A stretch of DNA of 12,019 nt from Chloroflexi bacterium RBG_19FT_COMBO_55_16 (GTDB lineage: Bacteria; Chloroflexota; Anaerolineae; Anaerolineales; UBA4823): contig MGOK01000018.1 in the NCBI GenBank assembly GCA_001795335.1, positions 2,448 through 14,466 of the forward strand, in the 5' to 3' direction. Shown piece by piece: positions 6,739 through 12,019 of the stretch; within the stretch, counting starts at the first letter, position 1, and each line of letters starts with the position of its first letter. The position numbers were made by a program, and so were the translations under genes. The notes below the pieces were generated by a model that was given only the letters and a program-made list of their open reading frames with translations, was not told where the DNA came from and did no database searches.

Positions 6739-7836
6739 ATGCCTTTTCCAATAATTATTTCGAGATTATTCGTCTTCCTGCTCGGTGCGCTCCTCGTCGC
6801 TTTCACCCTGCTCTCCGCCATCAAGACCTTCGTCCTGCCGCGCGCCGCGCCGGATTGGCTCACCCGCCTGGTGTTTCTAGCCGTCAGGCGTCTCTTCGAT
6901 CTCCGGTTGCGCCGGTCCAGGTCCTATCCGCAAAGGGATCGTGTGATGGCCTTTTATGCTCCGCTTAGCCTGCTTGCCTTGCTGCCAGTCTGGTTGTCAC
7001 TTGTCCAGCTGGGTTACACAGGTATGTTCTGGGGATCCGGCGTCACGCCCTGGAATGAGGCTTTTCATCTCAGCGGTTCCTCCTTGCTCACCCTTGGATC
7101 TGCAACCACCACCAGTATCCCCCTTTTATTCCTGGTATACACCGAGGCGACCATCGGCCTGATCCTGGTGGCCTTATTGATCGCCTACCTGCCTACCATG
7201 TACGCCGCCTTCCAAAGGCGGGAAACAGCCGTCGCTTTGCTGGAGGTGCGTGCTGGCAGCCCACCTTCGGCAGTCGAGATGCTCCTGCGCTTCAACCGTC
7301 TGCACGGCCTCGAGCGCCTTAGCGAGCTGTGGAAGACCTGGGAGGCCTGGTTCGTCGACATCGAGGAGAGCCATACCTCGCTCGCTGCGCTGGTCTTTTT
7401 CCGCTCGCCCCAACCAGACCATTCCTGGGTCACTGCAGCTGGAGCTGTGCTGGACGCCGCCGCGCTCACGCGCTCGACGGTCGACATCCCCACGGACGTG
7501 CAGGCAGATCTATGCATTCGGGCAGGCTACCTGGCCTTGCGTCACATCGCCGATTTCTTCCGCGTGAGCTACGACCCAAATCCAAAGTACGGCGATGCGA
7601 TCAGCGTGACACGCGCCGAGTTCGAATCTGCTTGCGAGCAGCTTGGTGAAAGGGGGGTGCCGCTAAAGCCCGACCGAGAGCAGGCCTGGCAGGACTTCGC
7701 CGGTTGGCGCGTTAACTATGACCAGGTGCTCCTGGCGTTAGCTGGCCTGACCATGGCTCCAAATGCGCCCTGGTCAAGCGATCGTGCGCTGGATCAGTAC
7801 CTTCAACCCTCTTTGCGGCGGCACAGGCCGGCTTAA
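6739..7836 (+). CDS. Channel-like membrane protein with M1-pore-M2 core and non-canonical filter
   Basis: A 365-residue protein with membrane helices at about 7-29, 70-94 and 128-152. A short re-entrant-like segment, EAFHLSGSSLLTLGSATTTS (107-126), lies between the last two. Order and spacing match the two-helix core of ion-channel (Ion_trans_2-type) proteins: M1, pore helix, selectivity loop, M2. The potassium signature TxGYGD is absent; TLGSATTT stands in its place, so ion selectivity cannot be assumed. Residues 153-365 are soluble and probably cytoplasmic, with a conserved-looking stretch of about 160-245 including LWKTWEAWFVDIEESHTSLAALVFF; I cannot name this domain. The basic loop at 50-68 (RRLFDLRLRRSRSYPQR) is expected inside. 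No clear Shine-Dalgarno is seen. The VOC gene begins 9 nt downstream, so the two are probably co-transcribed. It could instead be a non-conducting membrane sensor. Confidence 0.72.
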   Translation: MPFPIIISRLFVFLLGALLVAFTLLSAIKTFVLPRAAPDWLTRLVFLAVRRLFDLRLRRSRSYPQRDRVMAFYAPLSLLALLPVWLSLVQLGYTGMFWGSGVTPWNEAFHLSGSSLLTLGSATTTSIPLLFLVYTEATIGLILVALLIAYLPTMYAAFQRRETAVALLEVRAGSPPSAVEMLLRFNRLHGLERLSELWKTWEAWFVDIEESHTSLAALVFFRSPQPDHSWVTAAGAVLDAAALTRSTVDIPTDVQADLCIRAGYLALRHIADFFRVSYDPNPKYGDAISVTRAEFESACEQLGERGVPLKPDREQAWQDFAGWRVNYDQVLLALAGLTMAPNAPWSSDRALDQYLQPSLRRHRPA

Positions 7837-7845
7837 CCAAAAAAT

Positions 7846-8943
7846 ATGACCATCCTTGGCCTGCACCACATTACTCTCATCTGTTCTAACGCCCAACGCA
7901 CGCTGGATTTCTACACCCGCGTCCTTGGCCTGCGCCTGGTAAAGAAGACCGTCAACTTTGATGACCCTGGCAGCTATCACCTCTACTTTGGCGACGAGAT
8001 CGGACGCCCCGGCACGGCCATCACCTTCTTCGAGTGGCCCGGCGCGGCGCCGGGCTACCCGGGCATCGGCGGCACGCACCACTTCGCCTTACAGGTTGCC
8101 GACTACACCGGCCTGCTGCAGTGGAAACGCCGCCTGGCGGACCTCGGCCTACCGGTCGAAGGCCCGTTCGACCGTAAGTACTTCAAATCGATCTATTTCC
8201 GCGACCCAGAGGGCACCATCCTGGAGATCGCCACCCGCGATCCGGGCTGGGCGGTAGACGAACCCCCCGAACAACTTGGTTCTCAATATTGCCCTCCCCC
8301 ACCCCAGATGATCGTCAACAACCGCGATGAAGCCCGCATCGCCGCCGAAGCCTGGCCTGATCCGGCGCTGTCTATCACCTCCAGTATGGCTCTCTCCTTC
8401 GGCATGCACCACATTACTGCTATCGGCAGTGATATCCAGCGTACTCACGCCTACTTCGGCGAGCTGCTCGGCTTACGGCTTGTGAAGCGCACCTCGAACT
8501 TTGACGACCCGGCCTCAGCTCACTGGTACTGGAGCGTGGATGAACATCGCCCTGGTCTGGGTGGAACCTTTCGCGCCACGATCACCTATTTCGAGCGCCA
8601 TCCCGACCGGGAACGCCGCGCCAACTTAGGCGCCGGGCAGACCCACCACTTCGCCCTGGCCGTCGCCGACGAAGACAGCCAGCTGGAATGGCGCCAGAAA
8701 CTGGTCTGGGCTGGCCTACCCGTCTCTCCCGTGATGGACCGGGTTTACTTCAAGAGCATCTACACCCGCGACCCCGACGGTCACATCGTCGAACTGGCCA
8801 CGCTCGGCCCAGGCTTCACCGTAGATGAAGATCCAAAGGACTTGGGCCGCAGCCTGCGGCTGCCCCCCTGGTTGGAAGCTCAGCGCTCAGCCATTGAGGG
8901 CCATCTGGAACCAGTCACCACGCCGGAGTGGTTTACGCCATAA
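7846..8943 (+). CDS. Two-domain VOC protein, ring-cleaving dioxygenase/glyoxalase-like
   Basis: A 365-residue soluble protein made of two similar vicinal-oxygen-chelate halves. Half 1 (about 4-140) has LHHITLICSNAQRTLDFYT, LVKKTVNFDDPGSYHLYFGD, THHFAL (77-82) and ILEIAT (E127). Half 2 (about 186-325) repeats these as MHHITAIGSDIQRTHAYFG, LVKRTSNFDDPASAHWYWS, THHFAL (266-271) and IVELAT (E316). The His/His/Glu metal set is kept in both halves. The NFDDPGSYHLYFGD block is typical of the MhqO/LinE-like ring-cleaving dioxygenase group, which acts on hydroquinone-type substrates with Fe(II) and oxygen. The substrate here cannot be read from sequence, and lyase or isomerase activity is possible. 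The start is 9 nt after the channel-like gene with no Shine-Dalgarno, which suggests translational coupling. It converges with the NagD-type gene. Confidence 0.85.
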   Translation: MTILGLHHITLICSNAQRTLDFYTRVLGLRLVKKTVNFDDPGSYHLYFGDEIGRPGTAITFFEWPGAAPGYPGIGGTHHFALQVADYTGLLQWKRRLADLGLPVEGPFDRKYFKSIYFRDPEGTILEIATRDPGWAVDEPPEQLGSQYCPPPPQMIVNNRDEARIAAEAWPDPALSITSSMALSFGMHHITAIGSDIQRTHAYFGELLGLRLVKRTSNFDDPASAHWYWSVDEHRPGLGGTFRATITYFERHPDRERRANLGAGQTHHFALAVADEDSQLEWRQKLVWAGLPVSPVMDRVYFKSIYTRDPDGHIVELATLGPGFTVDEDPKDLGRSLRLPPWLEAQRSAIEGHLEPVTTPEWFTP

Positions 8944-8974
8944 TTTCTTTGAAATTCGGGGTCTCGCAAAACGA

Positions 8975-8989
8975 ACGGAATAATTCCGT
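8975..8989 (-). terminator. Possible terminator of the NagD-type gene
   Basis: ACGGAATAATTCCGT is a perfect dyad (7-bp arms around one base) in the 76-bp gap between two convergent stop codons. Read on the minus strand it is followed by TCGTTTTG, a short U-rich tail. A smaller dyad, AATTTC-TTT-GAAATT at 8942-8956, overlaps the VOC stop codon and lacks a tail. Either could help end transcription; the loops are too tight for a confident call. Confidence 0.35.
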
Positions 8990-9019
8990 CGTGGATCAAG
9001 CGTCTTTCGTCGCCCGTCT

Positions 9020-9787
9020 TCAATCGATCTGAATCTCCGCCACCGAGTCGTACACATGCGTGGGGATGTAAGGATAGCGCGAGATATCCTCTGGCTTGGT
9101 GACGCCGGTCAGCACCAGGATCGACTCCATCCCATTTTGCACCCCACCGATGATGTCGGTGTCCATCCGGTCGCCGACGATCACCGTTTCCTCAGAGTGC
9201 ACCCCCAGATAATTGAGCGCCGTGCGCACCATCAAGGGATTGGGCTTGCCGACAAAGAACGGGGCGATCCCGGTTACCTTTTCGATCAGCGCCGCTACCG
9301 CGCCGCAAGCCGGCACGATTCCGTTAGCCGTCGGCCCGGAGGGGTCGGGGTTGGTAGCGACGAAGCGCGCCCCGTTCATGATCAGGCGGATGCCCTTGGT
9401 CAGGCTCTCGAGGCTATACGCATGGGTCTCCCCCAGCACCACGTAATCCGGGTCGTGTTCGGTGATGATGTAGCCAGATTCATGCAGCGCCGAGGTCAGC
9501 CCGCTCTCCCCGATCACGAAAGCCGTCCCGTTTGGGCGTTGCTTCTCCAAAAAACTGGCGGTCGCCATCGCCGAGGTGAAGATCAGTTCGGCGGGTACAT
9601 CCAGCCCCAGGCGTTGAAGGTTGTGGGCCAGGTCCTTGGGTGTATAGAGCGGGTTGTTGGTCAGCACCAGGAACTTAGCGTCCTTAGCTTTCAGCCGCTC
9701 GATGAATTGCTCCGCGCCGGGGATCAGCGTCTGTCCGCTGACCAGCACGCCATCCATATCGATCAGGTAGTTTTTAGGGGATTTCAT
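9020..9787 (-). CDS. HAD-IIA family phosphatase, NagD-like
   Basis: A 255-residue HAD hydrolase with all four motifs. Motif I is LIDMDGVL (8-15; Asp10 nucleophile, Asp12 acid/base), motif II is LTNN (42-45, Thr43), the motif III lysine is in VGKPNP (Lys181), and motif IV is VGDRMDTD (204-211). The large insert between motifs II and III, with VLGE and [20 protein letters not shown] (144-163), is the C2-type cap of subclass IIA (NagD, phosphoglycolate phosphatase, p-nitrophenylphosphatase). These enzymes remove phosphate from small substrates such as nucleoside monophosphates or phosphoglycolate with Mg2+; the true substrate cannot be told here. Length equals that of E. coli NagD (about 250), so the gene looks complete. 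There is only a weak ribosome-binding site before the ATG. It stands beyond the dodecin terminator and probably has its own promoter (-10 at 9856-9861). Confidence 0.92.
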   Translation of the reverse strand: MKSPKNYLIDMDGVLVSGQTLIPGAEQFIERLKAKDAKFLVLTNNPLYTPKDLAHNLQRLGLDVPAELIFTSAMATASFLEKQRPNGTAFVIGESGLTSALHESGYIITEHDPDYVVLGETHAYSLESLTKGIRLIMNGARFVATNPDPSGPTANGIVPACGAVAALIEKVTGIAPFFVGKPNPLMVRTALNYLGVHSEETVIVGDRMDTDIIGGVQNGMESILVLTGVTKPEDISRYPYIPTHVYDSVAEIQID

Positions 9788-9855
9788 GTCTCAGGTATGT
9801 CTTGGTAATCAGGTGATCAGAGTGGATCAATTTTCGCCTTGAGATGTGTATCCGG

Positions 9856-9861
9856 ATTATA
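9856..9861 (-). promoter_or_regulatory. Candidate -10 element for the NagD-type gene
   Basis: A perfect TATAAT on the minus strand lies 68 nt before the start codon at 9787, with a predicted leader of about 60 nt. No convincing -35 is present, because the upstream 16-18 bp fall in the tail and stem of the dodecin terminator. Confidence 0.42.
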
Positions 9862-9872
9862 CCCCGGACGAC

Positions 9873-9899
9873 AAAAGGGAGGGCCTTGCGGCTCTCCCT
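9873..9899 (-). terminator. Rho-independent terminator after the dodecin gene
   Basis: On the minus strand AGGGAGAGCC and GGCCCTCCCT form a 10-bp stem with one A-C mismatch, closed by a GCAA (GNRA) tetraloop and followed at once by TTTTGTC. It lies about 100 nt beyond the dodecin stop codon and separates dodecin from the NagD-type gene. Confidence 0.72.
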
Positions 9900-9925
9900 G
9901 ATTTGATCGAAAGATCATTTTCGGA

Positions 9926-9952
9926 TGCGACGCACTTCGGAAGTGCGTCGCA
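9926..9952. repeat. Long perfect palindrome with nested dyads
   Basis: TGCGACGCACTT and AAGTGCGTCGCA form a perfect 12-bp stem around the loop CGG. Each third is also a dyad: TGCGACGCA, CTTCGGAAG and TGCGTCGCA. The plus strand continues with CACTTTTAAG, giving a further overlapping dyad AGTGCGTCGCACT (9942-9954). It sits between the dodecin stop and its terminator. The only short T-run faces the plus strand, where no gene ends, so it is not an obvious terminator. An mRNA 3' stabilising hairpin or a REP-like intergenic element is possible. Confidence 0.65.
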
Positions 9953-9997
9953 CTTTTAAGTTTATTCGGGATTGATCAAAAATTCAACTTAATCGCC

Positions 9998-10195
9998 TTA
10001 TTCCACGACAAAGGTCACCTTGGCGTTGATCCGGTATTTGACCACCCGGTTGTCTTCCACCAGGGCCTGAATGCCCTCCACGTAAACCTGCTTGATCTCC
10101 CGCACCGTCCGCCCTGTGTCGCGTACGGCAGCCTCAACGGCTCCCTCGAGGCTATCTCCCTCGGCGATCACTTCGATGACTTTAGCGATGGACAT
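9998..10195 (-). CDS. Dodecin-family small protein lacking the flavin-stacking tryptophan
   Basis: A 65-residue protein matching the whole dodecin fold: strand AKVIEVIAEG, helix SLEGAVEAAVRDTGRTV, then two strands IKQVYVEGIQALVEDN and KYRINAKVTFVVE. Dodecins assemble into hollow dodecamers that store or buffer flavins. In the classic members a tryptophan at about position 36 stacks on the flavin; here the equivalent residue is Gln36 (EIKQVYV), so flavin binding in the usual mode is doubtful. Tryptophan-less dodecins such as the calcium-binding M. tuberculosis protein Rv0379 are known. The start at 10195 is fixed by AGGAGG 6 nt upstream. It has its own extended -10 promoter and a terminator downstream, so it is most likely a single-gene transcript. 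Confidence 0.9.
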   Translation of the reverse strand: MSIAKVIEVIAEGDSLEGAVEAAVRDTGRTVREIKQVYVEGIQALVEDNRVVKYRINAKVTFVVE

Positions 10196-10230
10196 GGTTT
10201 TCCTCCTGTTATTGGTTTATTCTCACAAGG

Positions 10231-10239
10231 ATTATAACA
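10231..10239 (-). promoter_or_regulatory. Extended -10 promoter for the dodecin gene
   Basis: TGT-TATAAT on the minus strand is a perfect extended -10, 36 nt before the start codon at 10195. A weak -35 (TTAGCC, 10259-10254) lies at 17 bp. The predicted leader is about 28 nt and contains the AGGAGG ribosome-binding site. Confidence 0.65.
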
Positions 10240-10287
10240 TGAGCCCTCAACGCGGCTAATTCTTACACCCGCCGCGCGCAATTTAAC

Positions 10288-10311
10288 CGGCTGGCATGCA
10301 ATTGCCAGCCG
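10288..10311 (-). terminator. Hairpin after the GYD gene, possible terminator
   Basis: CGGCTGGCA and TGCCAGCCG form a perfect 9-bp GC-rich stem with a 6-nt loop. It lies about 93 nt beyond the GYD stop codon and before the dodecin promoter. The minus-strand tail, GTTAAATTG, has no real U-run, so it may be a weak terminator or a 3'-end stabilising hairpin. Confidence 0.4.
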
Positions 10312-10403
10312 TCCATTATTCTATCCAGGTACTTCAGCAGACTCAGGAAAAGAACTGTCCCAGGATACTTAACGCCTGGGCAATCTCCGCCGGCCTCACC
10401 CCT

Positions 10404-10697
10404 TTAAGGCAGCCCCTGGAGGACGCGCTCGATATCTTCTTCGCCAAAGGCACGCAGCGTCGTGGTCCGAATATTGCCCTGTAAGGCCGTGGCCATGAGC
10501 AGCCGGTTGGCCGTCTCATCGTCCGGCGCTTCGTGAACGACGACCCCATCATACTGGCCAAACGTCCACCAGATGCCGATGAAGCGCCCGCCGGCCGCCT
10601 CCCACGCCGCTCGAGCAGCCAATGCCCGTTCGGCGGTGTCCTTGACATTTTTGACGCCCTGCTCGGTCCAGTTGAACAAAGTGATATAGGCTGGCAT
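10404..10697 (-). CDS. GYD-domain protein
   Basis: A 97-residue protein of the GYD family (small ferredoxin-like-fold proteins of unknown function). The N-terminus MPAYITLFNWTEQGVKNVKD is typical (strand, Thr-x-x-G turn, helix). It is followed by GGRFIGIWWTFGQYDGVVV (36-54), which holds the family's G-x-YD signature as GQYD (47-50), and by ALQGNIRTTTLRAF (71-84). Family length is about 90-100 residues, so this is complete. The start is set at the ATG at 10697, with AGGAGG 6 nt upstream; the frame is open for 16 more codons upstream but those lack a ribosome-binding site and family similarity. It lies 113 nt downstream of the ABC-F gene. No clear promoter was found in that gap, so co-transcription with it is possible. 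Confidence 0.88.
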   Translation of the reverse strand: MPAYITLFNWTEQGVKNVKDTAERALAARAAWEAAGGRFIGIWWTFGQYDGVVVHEAPDDETANRLLMATALQGNIRTTTLRAFGEEDIERVLQGLP

Positions 10698-10810
10698 AGT
10701 TTCCTCCTGCACGGAAAGTTTTTGCCTGGCAACGAATCGCAACAAGCAAATTAGAGTGGATAAACCTTGTCCTATTATCGCGCGGCTTCTGCAATTTGTC
10801 GATGGTGACT

Positions 10811-12019
10811 TTAATGAATTCGATTTTTTCGATTTTCATGCTTCGCCGCCAGCAGGTAATCGCTATACCCACCGGGATACTCGACCAGGCTGCCCTCCTC
10901 CAGCAGCCAGATGCGGTTGGCGAGGCGGTCGAGAAAATAGCGGTCGTGGGAGCTGACCAATACCGTGCCGATAAAGTCCACCAGGGCGTTCTCCAGCACC
11001 TCGGCGGAAGCGATGTCCAGGTTATTGGTTGGCTCATCCAGCAGCAGGAAATTGGCTCCCGAAAGCACCAGCAAGGCCACCTGCAGGCGGCTGCGCTCGC
11101 CACCAGACAGCTCCTGCACCTTCTGGTTCACCCGGGAATAGGGGAACAGGTAGCGATTAAGAAACGCCACAGCGCCGGACTCCGACATCGGGCTGGCTCG
11201 GCGAACCGTGTCCATCAACGTCTGGTCGAGGTCCAGCGTTTCGTGTTCCTGGGCGTAATAACCGACTTTCACGCTAGGCCCCAGGTAGATTTCCCCCAAC
11301 TCGGGCTGCTCCTGGCCCAGGATCAGGCGCAGCAGGACGGACTTGCCCGCTCCGTTGGCGCCGATCAGCCCCACGCGCTCTCCGTGCCAGATCAAAGCGT
11401 TCACCCCTTTTAATACCGCCTGTTTCCCAAACGATTTTTTCAGGGAGACCAGTTCCAGCACCTTATTGGAGCCGCGCCAGCCATTTAACTCCAGCTGCAT
11501 GCGCCGCCGCTCCAGCACCGGGCGCTCGAGCTGTTCCACCCGCGCCAAGCGGGCTTCCATTGCGTGCACTCGGCTGGCGAACTTGTCGCTTACCGCGACC
11601 CACAGGGCGTAGCGCTTGAGCGCCATCTGCAAGCGGCGCATTTCCCGCTGCTGGATCTGGTAAAGCTCCTCCCGGCGCGTCAGGCGTTCTGCTTTGTCTA
11701 TCATATACATCGAGTAGTCGCCGTTGAATGTGGTCAGGCGCCCGTCCTCGATCTCGACGATCTGGGTCACCACCGCATCCAGCAGGTAACGGTCATGCGA
11801 GACGATCACCACCGCGCCCGGGTACTCGCGGATCAGGCGTTCCATGAAGGTTTTCCCAGCCAGGTCGAGGTGGTTGTCCGGCTCGTCTAGCAGCAGCACC
11901 TCGGGTTTTGCCAGAAGCAGACGGGCCAGTCCCACCAGCTTCTTCTGCCCGCCGCTCAACTGGCCGATCGGCTTATCAAAATCCTGCTCCGCCAATCCCA
12001 ACCCGGTGAGCATTTCACT
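10811..12019 (-). CDS. ABC-F family ATPase, C-terminal part (start lies beyond the window)
   Basis: The frame is open to the right edge and enters in the middle of the first ATPase domain, so the true start is outside; the ATG at 12011-12013 is internal. Counting from that Met, domain 1 shows the signature LSGGQKK (19-25), Walker B VLLLDEPDNHLDL (39-51) and H-loop VSHDR (71-75). The inter-domain linker, Arg/Glu-rich and helical, spans about 105-180. Domain 2 has Walker A GANGAGKS (218-225), signature LSGGERSR (302-309), Walker B FLLLDEPTNNLDI (322-334) and H-loop SSHDR (354-358). Two ATPase domains joined by a helical linker with no membrane segments define ABC-F proteins, which bind the ribosomal E site and act in translation or antibiotic protection. 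The protein stops soon after domain 2, without a C-terminal extension. Domain 1 has DEPDNHLD where DEPTNHLD is usual. The subfamily cannot be decided from this part. Confidence 0.93.
   Translation of the reverse strand, partial: SEMLTGLGLAEQDFDKPIGQLSGGQKKLVGLARLLLAKPEVLLLDEPDNHLDLAGKTFMERLIREYPGAVVIVSHDRYLLDAVVTQIVEIEDGRLTTFNGDYSMYMIDKAERLTRREELYQIQQREMRRLQMALKRYALWVAVSDKFASRVHAMEARLARVEQLERPVLERRRMQLELNGWRGSNKVLELVSLKKSFGKQAVLKGVNALIWHGERVGLIGANGAGKSVLLRLILGQEQPELGEIYLGPSVKVGYYAQEHETLDLDQTLMDTVRRASPMSESGAVAFLNRYLFPYSRVNQKVQELSGGERSRLQVALLVLSGANFLLLDEPTNNLDIASAEVLENALVDFIGTVLVSSHDRYFLDRLANRIWLLEEGSLVEYPGGYSDYLLAAKHENRKNRIH

Noticed and set aside
8942..8956. AATTTC-TTT-GAAATT dyad as terminator of the VOC gene
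   Set aside because: The stem is short and AT-rich, overlaps the stop codon and has no U-run after it, so it was not listed as a feature.
9056..9808. Long plus-strand open frame (about 250 codons) opposite the NagD-type gene
   Set aside because: It is exactly antisense to a gene with all four HAD motifs, its translation matches no family, and long antisense frames are common in GC-rich genes.
10698..10745. Upstream extension of the GYD protein to 10745
   Set aside because: The family N-terminus begins at MPAYITLF and the AGGAGG site lies 6 nt before the ATG at 10697.
10549..11103. Minus-strand frame of 184 codons spanning the ABC-F end and the GYD gene
   Set aside because: It overlaps two well-supported genes in another frame, and its translation looks like frame-shifted ABC and GYD sequence.
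10796..11413. Plus-strand open frame of about 205 codons opposite the ABC-F gene
   Set aside because: It is antisense to clear ATP-binding motifs, with no ribosome-binding site or recognisable protein features.

Overview
The window looks like a chromosomal segment of a GC-rich bacterium. It is most probably a member of the Chloroflexota, perhaps Anaerolineae; this is an inference from gene content, not proven by a marker gene. Clues are a very large STAND ATPase/WD40 protein whose C-terminal tail resembles the LT-x-E-x-x-x-YL-x(n)-C tails I associate with Chloroflexota WD40 proteins, the GYD and dodecin small proteins, and TATAAT-type promoters that often carry an extended -10 TG. No rRNA, tRNA, CRISPR array, transposase or integrase was seen.

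Left part (1-1472). On the minus strand lie the start of a NagB/6-phosphogluconolactonase-like gene (cut by the window edge) and a 98-residue orphan protein. The orphan is driven by a near-perfect promoter (TTGACA, 17 bp, TGC-TACAAT). Immediately downstream of that promoter is a perfect 16-bp palindrome of the GAAC-N4-GTTC type, as in Gram-positive-style LexA (SOS) boxes. Divergently on the plus strand is a Mug-type G:T/U mismatch DNA glycosylase. The 293 bp between the two start codons hold the promoters, the palindrome and a short 9-bp tandem repeat.

Centre (1593-8943, plus strand). A 1671-residue membrane-anchored protein has, in order, an unknown N-terminal region with a glycine-rich hydrophobic stretch, an nSTAND-type ATPase, a coiled coil, one transmembrane helix, a second Ala/Glu-rich stalk and 15 WD40 units of exactly 41 residues. 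The positive-inside rule puts the ATPase in the cytoplasm and the propellers outside. Next comes a membrane protein with a potassium-channel-like M1-pore-M2 core but no canonical filter. It has its own extended -10 promoter and is followed 9 nt later by a two-domain VOC (glyoxalase/ring-cleaving dioxygenase-like) protein.

Right part (9020-12019, minus strand). Four genes are read leftward: the C-terminal two thirds of an ABC-F ATPase, a GYD-domain protein, a dodecin-like protein and a NagD-type HAD phosphatase. Dodecin has its own promoter and a good GNRA-loop terminator. The NagD-type gene has a candidate -10 just beyond that terminator, so these genes are probably separate transcription units and not one operon.

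The parts most worth following up are the membrane STAND/WD40 receptor (topology, N-terminal segment, triad-wise blade duplication), the filterless channel-like protein beside it, and the LexA-like operator over the orphan gene.
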